From JACJYM01 sp965230495 (lineage in GTDB: Bacteria > Bacteroidota > Bacteroidia > Chitinophagales > Saprospiraceae): DNA of 64,000 nt. Numbering within the stretch: the first letter of the stretch is position 1; every line of letters starts with the position of its first letter. The translations under genes and the position numbers were made by a program. Shown one piece after another: positions 54,332 through 63,185 of the stretch. The stretch lies in the NCBI GenBank assembly GCA_965230495.1, contig CBDDLC010000002.1, positions 124,001 to 188,000 on the forward strand, read 5' to 3'. Below the pieces are notes generated by a model. That model had not been told where the DNA came from, did not search any database, and saw only the letters and a list, made by a program, of their open reading frames with translations.

Positions 54332-54497
54332 TAAAACAACTCACGGAGAATTTGAATTCATGGCAAGCCAAATATCATCAAGATTTTACATCATTATAAA
54401 TACCTCAGACATATCTGTTGGGATTTTGTAATGAATTGATTATAAGTAGAATAGCTTAAAATATGGTCATCTAATTTCGAAAAAAATCATTTTTCTG

Positions 54498-54525
54498 CAA
54501 CGAAACTTACCTTTTAGGTTACCTA
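54498..54525 (+). promoter_or_regulatory. Candidate ECF promoter of module 2
   Basis: CAACG (54498-54502) and, 18 nt on, ACCTA (54521-54525) lie 39 nt before the ATG at 54564. Module 1 has CAACG and GTCTA with 17 nt between. The shared -35 and CTA-containing -10 suggest both modules use related ECF promoters. Confidence 0.4.
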
Positions 54526-54563
54526 GTATATGTAAGTATATTAATTAACACTAAAACAGAAAA

Positions 54564-55187
54564 ATGAAAAAAGTATTTGTGTTCGTATTATCCTCCTTGC
54601 TGATCTTTTCATGTTCCGACGGTGAATCCGACCTAGTTGTACCCAATGAAACAAGTAGTCAGATTACATCGGCAATTAATGGGAGTTTGAAATGCGTGAA
54701 TGGCAATCCTATCGCTTCTGTAGCAGTTACATTTATTGACGAAGCAGGAAATGTATCAGAAACAACCACTGACGATCAAGGCAATTTTAGCGTTAGTTCA
54801 TTGGAAAGTGGAACTTATGCTATTCAATTCGATAATTCTCAATTATACGATTATTCTTTCGATGAATATCAAGAGTTAATTACTGATCTCCGCAAAATAA
54901 TACTTGGAGAGAGAGAACATACCACTGCGGATCAGATCGCATATCATTTGATAAATTTAGAGGATGGACTGACTACCTTTGATCAAGTGTTATTTGAAAG
55001 ACTTCGTGATGGAAAAGATCAACTGGAAGATGCCTATCCATGGAGATATATAACTCAGGAAGAATTAGATCAAGATGTAGTCACGATTTCTAATGTGGTT
55101 CATATAACCATTGAGGATAATCAGACTTCTTCAATAGATATTATTGGCTTCTTTGTAGGGGATCCAACTGGATCAACATGTAACTAA
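54564..55187 (+). CDS. Lipoprotein with regulatory-like and dockerin-like domains (module 2, first copy)
   Basis: A 207-residue lipoprotein (lipobox LLIFSC, Cys17). Residues about 38-95 form a CarboxypepD_reg/SdrD-B-like fold (NGSLKCVNGNPIASVAVTFI, TDDQGNFSVSSLESGTYAIQ). Then comes a helix pair (LITDLRKIILGEREHTTADQ and IAYHLINLEDGLTTFDQVLF) ending in YPWRYI. That pattern of helix, loop and TTFD resembles the dockerin type I repeats of Saprospiria-type exported proteins, but the calcium-loop aspartates are mostly replaced. A close paralogue follows, then an ECF sigma gene, the arrangement seen at 8345-11938. Confidence 0.7.
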   Translation: MKKVFVFVLSSLLIFSCSDGESDLVVPNETSSQITSAINGSLKCVNGNPIASVAVTFIDEAGNVSETTTDDQGNFSVSSLESGTYAIQFDNSQLYDYSFDEYQELITDLRKIILGEREHTTADQIAYHLINLEDGLTTFDQVLFERLRDGKDQLEDAYPWRYITQEELDQDVVTISNVVHITIEDNQTSSIDIIGFFVGDPTGSTCN

Positions 55188-55197
55188 TCATATTCTA

Positions 55198-55245
55198 GGG
55201 CAGGATCTGCATTGATAAGTTTTTTTAGAACTGTAGATCCTGTCT
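55198..55245 (+). terminator. Hairpin between tandem lipoprotein genes
   Basis: CAGGATCTGCA (55201-55211) pairs with TGTAGATCCTG (55232-55242) apart from one G-U pair, and the stem extends three more pairs with wobbles. A TCTTTTA tract follows the right arm. It is well placed to reduce read-through from the first lipoprotein gene into the sigma operon. Confidence 0.55.
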
Positions 55246-55274
55246 TTTAGTAAATTCAAAACATCTTTTTGCAC

Positions 55275-55940
55275 ATGAACAATTTATTAGGACTATTGAT
55301 ATTTAGTCTACTATTGATAACAGCCTGCACAGAAGATTGCTGTCATGATGGAAGTATTATCAGTCCGGATGAAATTCAAGAAGTAATTGATCTTAATGAA
55401 GATTCTTCAGATTTATTTTCATCAACTATAAGTGGAAACATCAGCTGCGTTAATAATAATCCATTAATGAATGTTCGAGCAGATTTAGTGGACAGTTCAG
55501 GAAATGTTTTTACTTTATCTACCAACGATCAAGGATTCTTTGTTGAAAAAACATTGTTGGCCGGCCCTTACACATTACGATTTACTGACCCTCCTCTTTA
55601 TGAATATAGTCAACAAGAATACGATAGTTTAATCAATGATTTAAATGATATTATTCTTGGAGAAAGGGAAGCCACTACATCGGATATGATTGCATATCAT
55701 ATGGTCAATCTTGAGGACGGATTAACAACCTTGGATAGGATCTTTTTTGAAAAACTACAAAATGGAGAGAATCAAATAGCAGATTTTTCTCCCTGGAGAT
55801 ATGTTACAAGAGAGGACTATAATCTAGGAATAATTAATTTACTAAGTGAAATACCCGTAACTGTCATGAGCAATCAAGAGCTTAGAATTGATGTGATAAG
55901 AATTTATGTCGGAGATCCGATGGGGGTCATATGTAATTAA
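55275..55940 (+). CDS. Lipoprotein with regulatory-like and dockerin-like domains (module 2, second copy)
   Basis: A paralogue of the preceding lipoprotein. The frame opens at a TTG (55269), but the ATG at 55275 gives the better leader (MNNLLGLLIFSLLLITAC, Cys18), so 221 residues are assigned. The mature part repeats the layout: SGNISCVNNNPLMNVRADLV, STNDQGFFVEKTLLAGPYTL, then LINDLNDIILGEREATTSDM, AYHMVNLEDGLTTLDRIFFE and SPWRYVTREDY. It shares the rare ILGERE and NLEDGLTT strings with the first copy. The ECF sigma gene starts 3 nt after its stop, so it is translationally close to it. Confidence 0.72.
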   Translation: MNNLLGLLIFSLLLITACTEDCCHDGSIISPDEIQEVIDLNEDSSDLFSSTISGNISCVNNNPLMNVRADLVDSSGNVFTLSTNDQGFFVEKTLLAGPYTLRFTDPPLYEYSQQEYDSLINDLNDIILGEREATTSDMIAYHMVNLEDGLTTLDRIFFEKLQNGENQIADFSPWRYVTREDYNLGIINLLSEIPVTVMSNQELRIDVIRIYVGDPMGVICN

Positions 55941-55942
55941 AC

Positions 55943-56497
55943 TTGGAAATATCACCACAAATAATTGACAAGATTTATGAGCGAGAAAGAGAAGCTTGTA
56001 AACTACTGTATGATGAATACCATAAAGTATGCATGGGAATATGTTTAAGATATGCTCGAAAAAGATCTGATGCTGAAGACATGTTACAAGAGGGTTTTAT
56101 CGAAGTATTTAGGAAAATTAAGTCATATTCGTTTAAGGGATCATTTGACGGTTGGGTTAAAAAAGTGGTTTTTAATCAAGTGATAAACTACATAAGAAAG
56201 CACTATAAATTAAATGAAGTCTATGGAGGGTTGGATGATCTGAATCTCGTAGGTAAACCTGTTGATAGACTTGGTGAAGAAGAGCTTTTATCAATTATAA
56301 ATTCTATTCCTGAAAAGTATAAAATTGTTTTCAATATGTATGCTGTGGATAGATATAGTCATAAAGAGATAGGCGAGAAGCTTTCGATTAAGGAAAGTAC
56401 CGTACGTTCTCTCTTCTTTAGAGCAAGAAACATGATAAAGGAAAAATTGAACAACATTCAAAATATAGAGAATAAAACTCTCAACTATGGATCATAA
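55943..56497 (+). CDS. ECF-type RNA polymerase sigma factor (module 2)
   Basis: A 184-residue ECF sigma factor. Region 2: EREACKLLYDEYHKVCMGIC, AEDMLQEGFIEVFRKIKSYS, GWVKKVVFNQVINYIRKHYK. Region 4: INSIPEKYKIVFNMYAVDRY, SIKESTVRSLFFRARNMIKE. The start is a TTG directly after the lipoprotein stop; no better ATG lies at the right place. It overlaps the following membrane-anchored barrel gene by 11 nt. Its target promoters probably include the candidate at 54498. It is similar to, but clearly distinct from, the sigma factor at 9624. Confidence 0.92.
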   Translation: MEISPQIIDKIYEREREACKLLYDEYHKVCMGICLRYARKRSDAEDMLQEGFIEVFRKIKSYSFKGSFDGWVKKVVFNQVINYIRKHYKLNEVYGGLDDLNLVGKPVDRLGEEELLSIINSIPEKYKIVFNMYAVDRYSHKEIGEKLSIKESTVRSLFFRARNMIKEKLNNIQNIENKTLNYGS

Positions 56498-57785
56498 TAT
56501 AGATAAGTTCGTCAGAAAACTTTCCTCCTTGGAATCTAATCCAAGAGAAGACCTGTTTGAGGTCATCTATAAGGAAACTCGAAAAAGATCCAAAAGAAGA
56601 TTCTGGATATTTCTGTTTTCAGGAGTTTTAAGCCTTGTATTTATGGTGCTACTTTTATTTGTATACAACGTTGGTAGTGACCATCAAAGCCCTATTTCTT
56701 ATTTGAAGCAAACCGAACAGACAAAAGAAGACACCAATTCCATTTATGAAAAACTCTTCTTGAAAGAAGAAGGTCATAAAACCAAGATATACGATGATGG
56801 TAGTAGTGGTGAAGTTGTATTTGTCGAAAAATATCGGGAAGATATGGTGGAGCGAGTTGATAGAGTTAAGAATTCGGCGGTTCCAGACAATTCAGGAGGA
56901 CTTCCATTAAAACAACATAAGGTATTCCACGAAGAGAAGGAATTATCAGAGCTTAAAAACTATTCAAATAATATTGAAGGAAATGAGAAGCAGACAGATA
57001 CTGCATCTCAAGGCGACATTAAAATCTATGATTTATCCCTAAGTGGTGTGACAGAATTAAGAAAACAATTTAATTTCCCAGTGCTCAAAGGGTTATTGCG
57101 TGGGGTATCTTATGTCAGAAAAACATTGGTTATGAAGCCGACCAGTGACCCGAAATATTTGTTAGAAAATGACAACACAGTCGTAAAACCAAAATTTAAG
57201 TTAAAAGTAGCCGCTATAACTGGGTCACAAGAATTTTGTAGTTACACAATGGCAAGTCAACAGAGACTAACACTGAACTTAACTAGAAATTTAGGTAATA
57301 GAACGGGTATAATGCTTGGAATTTCTAAGTCTAATATTTCTTATGATTTTCTCTTTACAGATGAGTTAAATAATAGGTTCGGTACTTCTAGTAAATTTCC
57401 CGGATTGCCATTGTTAAGATCTAGAACAACATCGATTGCTAATGACTTAACTTATTACAGTTTAGATTTTGGTTTAAAATATGATGCCTATTCCATTGGT
57501 AGGCATAATTTTCTAATAGGCTTAGAACAAGAGTTGGTATTCTTTACTCATCAAGAATTAAGTTATGGATTAATAAAAAGCAATGATTACATATATGTGA
57601 GAAGTGAAGGAGTCTCCATTTTTAATAATTTACGGCCTTTCCTTGAGTACAACTATAGCCTCTCAAAGGTCATAGCGGTTAATGTCGATATTTGTTATAA
57701 TTACTCTCTTTCTTATTTAGGACTTGAAAAAGAAAGGTACTCCGGTTTTAATTATGGTCTTGGATTTACTTACGGTTGGCGGTAA
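56487..57785 (+). CDS. Single-TM anchored protein with C-terminal barrel-like domain, partner of ECF sigma (module 2)
   Basis: A 432-residue protein built like the one at 8345: a short charged N-terminus (MDHNIDKFVRKLSSLESNPR), basic RSKRR, a membrane helix (about 38-60), a polar linker (about 62-200), and a C-terminal beta-rich domain ending FNYGLGFTYGWR, with strands such as RLTLNLTRNLGNRTGIMLGI. Both proteins share RKLS near the start and the KRR-TM junction. An anti-sigma role for the N-terminal part is inferred from position (11-nt overlap with the sigma gene). It converges on the trp operon end. Confidence 0.6.
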   Translation: MDHNIDKFVRKLSSLESNPREDLFEVIYKETRKRSKRRFWIFLFSGVLSLVFMVLLLFVYNVGSDHQSPISYLKQTEQTKEDTNSIYEKLFLKEEGHKTKIYDDGSSGEVVFVEKYREDMVERVDRVKNSAVPDNSGGLPLKQHKVFHEEKELSELKNYSNNIEGNEKQTDTASQGDIKIYDLSLSGVTELRKQFNFPVLKGLLRGVSYVRKTLVMKPTSDPKYLLENDNTVVKPKFKLKVAAITGSQEFCSYTMASQQRLTLNLTRNLGNRTGIMLGISKSNISYDFLFTDELNNRFGTSSKFPGLPLLRSRTTSIANDLTYYSLDFGLKYDAYSIGRHNFLIGLEQELVFFTHQELSYGLIKSNDYIYVRSEGVSIFNNLRPFLEYNYSLSKVIAVNVDICYNYSLSYLGLEKERYSGFNYGLGFTYGWR

Positions 57786-57858
57786 TGGTCTTATCTATAA
57801 AAACACCATAATTTTATAAGTTTTTCTAAGCTTTTATGATATAATTGATTAAATGTCA

Positions 57859-58857
57859 TTATAGGACTTGTCTAATTAGATTTATTTTGTTCACAATTTT
57901 TTCGAACTCCTTAAAATCAATGGTTTGTTGAGCATCAGTAGCAGCTTTTCGTGGTGTTTTATGGATTTCTATGATAAGACCATCGGCTCCTGCAGCTACT
58001 CCGGACAAGGCCATTTGAAATACATGTTTGCGTATACCTATTCCATGCGAGGGATCTACGACAACGGGTAGATGGGATTTTTCCTTTAAAATGGGTACTG
58101 CATTTAAATCTAAGGTGTTTCTATACGAAGTTTCAAAGGTCCTTATCCCTCTTTCGCAAAGAATGAGTTTTTCATTTCCATTTTTAAAGATGTATTCAGC
58201 AGAATATAAAAGTTCGTCAATAGTTCCACTAATACCTCTTTTCAGAAGTACGGGTTTATCTACTTCTCCCAAAGCTTCTAGTAAATTGAAGTTTTGAGAG
58301 TTTCGAGCACCAATTTGAAAGATATCCACATAAGGCATCATTTCTTTTATTTGGCCGACCTCCATGACTTCAGTAATTATCTTAATCCCATTTGCATTAC
58401 AGGCTTTATAAAACATTTTTAGACCCTCCATACCCAATCCTCTAAAGCTATATGGACTGGTACGAGGTTTATAAACTCCACCACGCATAATTTTGACTTT
58501 ATTTTTCTTCAAGCACTCTACAGTATTTTGGATTTGCTCTTCACTTTCTATACTACAGGGACCAGCCATAATGGCAAAGTGTCCATTTCCGATTTGTACA
58601 CCATCAACATCTATAATCGTTCTATCCACCTTCCATTTATTACTTACCATTTTGTGCTTACCACTTACTCTGTGTACATCTAAGATGCCATTTAGATGTC
58701 CTACCTTTCGGATATCGAAGTCTTCACTCGGTGTACAAATTTGATAATATCCCCTTTGAGTTTTTACCGGGTAATAATTGATTTTTAAATCAGCCAATAC
58801 CTGCTGTAGCTTATTCAAATTTTTTTTCTCAATTTTTTTATCTAACTGAATGATCAT
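57859..58857 (-). CDS. aroF: DAHP synthase, type I-beta, with N-terminal regulatory domain
   Basis: A 332-residue 3-deoxy-7-phosphoheptulonate synthase. Residues 1-65 form a small ferredoxin-like domain (MIIQLDKKIEKKNLNKLQQV) like the allosteric domain of Thermotoga-type enzymes that bind tyrosine. The barrel shows AIMAGPCSIES, MRGGVYKPRTSPYSFRGLG, FQIGARNSQNFNLL, ILCERGIRTFE and VVDPSHGIGIRK. It is the last gene of the trp operon, 4 nt after trpA, so this isoenzyme is made together with the tryptophan branch. The other DAHP synthase (12245) is fused to chorismate mutase instead. Confidence 0.93.
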   Translation of the reverse strand: MIIQLDKKIEKKNLNKLQQVLADLKINYYPVKTQRGYYQICTPSEDFDIRKVGHLNGILDVHRVSGKHKMVSNKWKVDRTIIDVDGVQIGNGHFAIMAGPCSIESEEQIQNTVECLKKNKVKIMRGGVYKPRTSPYSFRGLGMEGLKMFYKACNANGIKIITEVMEVGQIKEMMPYVDIFQIGARNSQNFNLLEALGEVDKPVLLKRGISGTIDELLYSAEYIFKNGNEKLILCERGIRTFETSYRNTLDLNAVPILKEKSHLPVVVDPSHGIGIRKHVFQMALSGVAAGADGLIIEIHKTPRKAATDAQQTIDFKEFEKIVNKINLIRQVL

Positions 58858-58861
58858 AATT

Positions 58862-59623
58862 CTAATATTTTATATTTTCAATAAAGTCCATGGTGTCTTT
58901 CTCCAAGTGTCGACTGCCTTTAATCTTTTGTATGAATGCACTACCTATAATTGCTCCAGCGGAATATTTAGAAACAAATTCAAAATCATCTTTACTACAT
59001 ATATTAAATCCTACCATGATAGGAGATTTTAGGTTCATGGAATGCAGTCGAGCCAGATAGTTTTTCGATTCTTGAATTTTTTTATTTTTTCCTGTAGTAC
59101 TTGAACTACTCACTGCATAAATGAATGAAGAACTCAATTTGTCAATTAGCTTAATACGTTCTTTTGAGGTTTCTGGAGTAACTAGAAAAATGTTGGAAAT
59201 ATTATTAGACTCAAATGCTTTCTTGTATTTATTTAAGTAGATATCTATGGGCAGATCGGGAATAATGAGCCCACTTATTCCCATGTCTTTACATTTTTCA
59301 CAAAATTTTTCAACACCGTATTGATAGACGGTATTAAAGTAGCCCATTAACAGAAGGGGAATATTGCTATCTATATGCTTAATTTGTTCAAAAATCAGGT
59401 CGGTTGTGATACCGTTCTTAATCGCTTGAGTACTACTTTCCTGGATGGTTGGTCCATCACTTAGTGGGTCCGAGTAAGGCATTCCTATTTCAACTATATC
59501 GACTCCACCTTTTTCTAATGCCGGTAAAATTTTTTCTAAGCTATTTAGCTTTGGAAAACCAGCAGTCACATAAATATTAAGTAGCCTTAGAGGTTGATGC
59601 TCAAATATTTTTTTTATGTTCAT
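58862..59623 (-). CDS. trpA: Tryptophan synthase alpha chain
   Basis: A 253-residue TIM barrel that releases indole from indole-3-glycerol phosphate. Catalytic Glu and Asp are in VDIVEIGMPYSDPLSDGP. PLLLMGYFNTVYQYG, SGLIIPDLPID and IYAVSSSSTTGKN (the substrate-phosphate region) are standard, and the MVGFNICSKDDFEFVSKY region follows. The frame extends to 59674, but the ATG at 59623 (MNIKKIFEHQPLRLL) starts 1 nt after the trpB stop and gives the normal N-terminus. It should form the alpha2beta2 complex with TrpB. Confidence 0.95.
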   Translation of the reverse strand: MNIKKIFEHQPLRLLNIYVTAGFPKLNSLEKILPALEKGGVDIVEIGMPYSDPLSDGPTIQESSTQAIKNGITTDLIFEQIKHIDSNIPLLLMGYFNTVYQYGVEKFCEKCKDMGISGLIIPDLPIDIYLNKYKKAFESNNISNIFLVTPETSKERIKLIDKLSSSFIYAVSSSSTTGKNKKIQESKNYLARLHSMNLKSPIMVGFNICSKDDFEFVSKYSAGAIIGSAFIQKIKGSRHLEKDTMDFIENIKY

Positions 59624-59624
59624 T

Positions 59625-60791
59625 TTAATCAATGTATTTGGAATATTTTTGTAAATCTTTATCTCCTCTACCACTTAGATTGACAACTACATTATCAATT
59701 TGAGTTAATTTCATTTTTTTCAAATAAGCTAAAGCGTGTGATGATTCAAGAGCAGGAATGATTCCTTCTTTTTTTGCTAGTAGCATGGCTGCATCTAAGG
59801 CCTCCTGATCGGTCACACTAACGTATGATACTCTTTGGATATCTGCAAGATGTGCGTGTTGAGGACCTATTCCAGGATAATCAAGTCCGGCAGAAATACT
59901 GTGAGGTTCGATCACTTGACCATCAGTAGTCTGCATAACTTTGGTCATCGAGGCGTGGAGAATACCCTTGCTTCCGAGCATTAATGTAGCTGCTGTCTTA
60001 TCGGTATCAGTGCCCAATCCAGCTGCTTCAACACCTATCAAGTTAACGTCGGTATTATTTAAATAACTATAAAAGGCTCCTATAGCGTTGCTGCCACCTC
60101 CCACACATGCTATGATATGTGTTGGATCTTGATCTATTTGCTTTTTTATTTCTTCACTAATAACGGATTGAAGTCTTGATACTAAGTCGGGAAAAGGGTG
60201 TGGACCCACCACTGACCCGATAATATAATGTGTATCATTAGGATTATTAATCCAATCACGGATAGCCTCATTAGTGGCATCTTTTAAGGTTTTACTTCCA
60301 CTGGAAACGGATATTACTTCGGCACCAAGCATTTTCATCCGAGACACATTAGGAGCTTGACGTAATATATCCTTTTCGCCCATATATATATTGCATGGAA
60401 TCCCCATAAGAGCAGAAGCCGTCGCAGTAGCTACACCGTGCTGACCTGCACCGGTTTCAGCTATGATTCTTTTCTTACTTAGATATTTTGCTAATAATAT
60501 CTGTCCAAGAGCATTATTTATTTTATGTGCTCCAGTATGACAAAGATCTTCTCTTTTTAGGTAGATGTTTGTTCCATAATATTCACTTAACCTTTTTGCA
60601 AAATATAACGGAGTGGGACGACCTACATAATCTTTTAGAAGAGAGTTGAACTCGTTTTTAAAAGAGTTACTCTGAAGAATCGAAATATAATGATCTTGAA
60701 GCTGTTTGATATTTGGATAAAGCATCTCAGGAATAAAGGCCCCGCCATACTCGCCATAAAATCCATGTTCGTTGATATTAAAATTGCTCAT
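59625..60791 (-). CDS. trpB: Tryptophan synthase beta chain
   Basis: A 388-residue PLP enzyme joining indole and serine. The N-terminus GFYGEYGGAFIPEMLYPN, the PLP lysine in HTGAHKINNALGQ, the AETGAGQHGVATA loop, the phosphate-binding CVGGGSNAIG and the C-terminal VNLSGRGDKD are all present. This is the trpB1 type. Its start overlaps the trpF stop by 4 nt. Confidence 0.97.
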   Translation of the reverse strand: MSNFNINEHGFYGEYGGAFIPEMLYPNIKQLQDHYISILQSNSFKNEFNSLLKDYVGRPTPLYFAKRLSEYYGTNIYLKREDLCHTGAHKINNALGQILLAKYLSKKRIIAETGAGQHGVATATASALMGIPCNIYMGEKDILRQAPNVSRMKMLGAEVISVSSGSKTLKDATNEAIRDWINNPNDTHYIIGSVVGPHPFPDLVSRLQSVISEEIKKQIDQDPTHIIACVGGGSNAIGAFYSYLNNTDVNLIGVEAAGLGTDTDKTAATLMLGSKGILHASMTKVMQTTDGQVIEPHSISAGLDYPGIGPQHAHLADIQRVSYVSVTDQEALDAAMLLAKKEGIIPALESSHALAYLKKMKLTQIDNVVVNLSGRGDKDLQKYSKYID

Positions 60792-61405
60792 CTTATCTTA
60801 TTTACAAATTGATTAAGTTTAGCTGAGTCTTTCAAGCCAGCTTTTAGTTCGAATTGACTATTTACATCTATGGCATATAAATTTGGCATATTAAGTTTTT
60901 GAAGTAATGATACATCTTGTAAACCAATACCACCACTTAGAAAAAAAGGAGTGTCCAAATAATATTGTCTTAGTAATTCCCAGTTGAAATGCTTTCCAGA
61001 ACCACCATAAGATGGAGTAGGAGTATCGAATAAAAAATATTTAACGAAGGGTTGATAATCCGCTAGAATATCCCAATTAAAGTCTGGATTTATTTGAAAT
61101 GCTTTAATCAATTTAATGTTGTCATGGGTAAGGTTAGCCAGGTACTCAGGAGTTTCGTCACCATGCAATTGAACGAAATCTAAAGAGTAAGTTTTTACAA
61201 TGGATTTTACTTGATCCAAATCGTGATTAACGAAAACTCCTACTTTGAGAACTTTTGTATTCCAAGTTTTTAAAAAGTTAAGGGTATGCCTATTTACATG
61301 TCGCTTGGATTCATCATAAAATATAAAGCCTGCGAAGTCGATATTAGAATCCACTATTTGCTTGATATTATGAGGGTGTTTTAATCCACAAACCTTGATC
61401 TTCAT
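60788..61405 (-). CDS. trpF: Phosphoribosylanthranilate isomerase
   Basis: A 205-residue TIM barrel of tryptophan synthesis (Amadori rearrangement of phosphoribosylanthranilate). Catalytic Cys and Asp sit in MKIKVCGLKHPHNI and FVQLHGDETPEYL / LFDTPTPSYGGSGKHFNW. FLSGGIGLQDV and AIDVNSQFELKAGLKD close the phosphate site. The frame runs to 61444; the ATG at 61405 overlaps the trpC stop as ATGA and gives the standard start, so it is chosen. Confidence 0.95.
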   Translation of the reverse strand: MKIKVCGLKHPHNIKQIVDSNIDFAGFIFYDESKRHVNRHTLNFLKTWNTKVLKVGVFVNHDLDQVKSIVKTYSLDFVQLHGDETPEYLANLTHDNIKLIKAFQINPDFNWDILADYQPFVKYFLFDTPTPSYGGSGKHFNWELLRQYYLDTPFFLSGGIGLQDVSLLQKLNMPNLYAIDVNSQFELKAGLKDSAKLNQFVNKIR

Positions 61406-62199
61406 CGGATTGAATTTTGGTAATCCTCGATAATCTCTTTGCATGCGAGGGAAGGTTCACTTTTAGACATAAAGTAACCACCGATTAAAAATCCATCAAA
61501 GCCACATTCCTTTAATATTTTGATATCTTTTCCGTTTTTGATACCACTTTCACTTACTTTAACCGCTTCTTTAGGAAGGGAGTCATATAACTCTAAACTG
61601 GTTTTAATGTCTGTATTAAATGTCTTTAAATCTCTGTTATTGACTCCTATGAGATCAATATTTCCATCATAATGAGTTTGAATTTCAATTTTGTTATGAA
61701 CCTCTAGTAGTACCTCTAAATGCAAGGATTTGGCAAATTGGACAAGCTGCTTACATGAAGAAGGTGTCAGGCAAGTGGCTATTAGTAAAATACAATCCGC
61801 ACCAATACTTTTTGCTTCCAAAATCTGATACTCGTCAATGATGAAATCCTTTCGAAGGATTGGACAAAAATTGTATTTTCTTGCTATCTGGAGGTCTTTA
61901 TTGCTACCACCAAAAAAATGTGAATCAGTAAGAACAGAGAGTGCAGAAGCTCCAGATTGCATGTAGGAAATACTGAGCCGTTCAACATCAATATTGTCAT
62001 TAATGATTCCCTTGCTTGGAGAGCTTCTTTTTATCTCCGCAATAATCCCTACTTTATCCGGACGTCTGAGATACTGAGAAAGTGAGACTGTTTTTCCACC
62101 AAAAAATAAGCTTTTCTCTAACCTTTTGGTAGTAACCAATTCTTTATGGTTCTGAATCTCCTTTTTCTTATAATCGATTATCGTATTGAGAATATTCAT
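61402..62199 (-). CDS. trpC: Indole-3-glycerol phosphate synthase
   Basis: A 265-residue TIM barrel that closes the indole ring. Key motifs: IIAEIKRSSPSKGIIN (catalytic Lys), ASALSVLTDSHFFGGS, PILRKDFIIDEYQILEAKSI, LIGVNNRDLKTFNTD and VKVSESGIKNGKDI. The frame extends to 62271, but the ATG at 62199 (MNILNTIIDYKKKEI) is the family start and overlaps the trpD stop by 4 nt. TrpC and TrpF are separate proteins here, unlike the E. coli fusion. Confidence 0.96.
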   Translation of the reverse strand: MNILNTIIDYKKKEIQNHKELVTTKRLEKSLFFGGKTVSLSQYLRRPDKVGIIAEIKRSSPSKGIINDNIDVERLSISYMQSGASALSVLTDSHFFGGSNKDLQIARKYNFCPILRKDFIIDEYQILEAKSIGADCILLIATCLTPSSCKQLVQFAKSLHLEVLLEVHNKIEIQTHYDGNIDLIGVNNRDLKTFNTDIKTSLELYDSLPKEAVKVSESGIKNGKDIKILKECGFDGFLIGGYFMSKSEPSLACKEIIEDYQNSIR

Positions 62200-63185
62200 A
62201 TGGATAATAGTTTTTGTAATGTTTGGTATGCACGATTGCTGTATAGAGATTCTTGAGCTTCTGAGAAACAATCTTTATAAGATTGATCTGGTTTATAACA
62301 TTGAATAGCCATGGCCGCATTGGCACATACAACTGTATTTTGGGCTGATGTGCCATTTCCCTGAAGGATATTGGTAAATATGTTGACGGCGTCATCGATT
62401 GTTCTTCCGCCTAAAAGTTCTTGTGGATTTAAGTTTACACTATCTATTTGTTTAGCCTCTAGGATATATTCTTTTTCCGGACTAACCACTTTCACCTTAT
62501 TAGTAAGACTTATTTCATCATATCCATCCAGAGAATGCACTATGCGATATGATAAATCTTCTTGCTCATAAATGTATTTATAGTATCGCTGGAGTTGTAA
62601 TGAAAATACACCCACAAGTTGTTTTCTGGGAAAGGAAGGATTTACCATTGGCCCTAACATATTAAAAAATGTAGGTATACCTAAATCCTTTCGAATGGGA
62701 GCTACTTCTTTCATTGCCGGATGAAAAAGAGGAGCATGAAGAAATGTAATTCCGGTTCGATCCAATTGTTTTCTTAGCTTGGTTTCCTCATTTGAGAATT
62801 TATAACCAAGCTTCTCCATTACATTGGAAGAACCACATACTGAGCTCACTCCATAATTACCATGCTTGGCAACTTTATAACCAGCTCCGGCTACCACAAA
62901 AGATGCCAAAGTACTCACATTAAAAGTATCTTTTCCATCACCACCTGTGCCACAAAGGTCAATGGGATCAAAATCTGATAAATCAATTGATAAACAACGT
63001 TCTCTAATACATTCACGAAATCCAACCAATTCATTCACGGTAATATTTCTCATCTTAAAGACAGTAAGGAAAGCACTAATCTGATTTACGTTGTAGAGGC
63101 CATCAGATATTTGTCCAAGTACTTCTTTTGCCTTCTCTTTGGAAAGATATTTTTGTTTAAATAATTGTTGTAGTATTTCTTTCAT
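62196..63185 (-). CDS. trpD: Anthranilate phosphoribosyltransferase
   Basis: A 329-residue enzyme that adds the phosphoribosyl group to anthranilate. The PRPP/metal motif is DLCGTGGDGKDTFNVST; VAKHGNYGVSSVCGSSNVME, FLHAPLFHPAMKEVAPIRKD and TFFNMLGPMVNPS follow. It is not fused to the glutaminase subunit. It starts as ATGA over the trpG stop and ends in the same way over the trpC start. Confidence 0.96.
   Translation of the reverse strand: MKEILQQLFKQKYLSKEKAKEVLGQISDGLYNVNQISAFLTVFKMRNITVNELVGFRECIRERCLSIDLSDFDPIDLCGTGGDGKDTFNVSTLASFVVAGAGYKVAKHGNYGVSSVCGSSNVMEKLGYKFSNEETKLRKQLDRTGITFLHAPLFHPAMKEVAPIRKDLGIPTFFNMLGPMVNPSFPRKQLVGVFSLQLQRYYKYIYEQEDLSYRIVHSLDGYDEISLTNKVKVVSPEKEYILEAKQIDSVNLNPQELLGGRTIDDAVNIFTNILQGNGTSAQNTVVCANAAMAIQCYKPDQSYKDCFSEAQESLYSNRAYQTLQKLLSI

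Noticed and set aside
61402..62271. Extended starts for trpC, trpF and trpA
   Set aside because: In each case the extra residues run through the previous gene and the downstream ATG gives the normal N-terminus with a 4-nt overlap or 1-nt gap.
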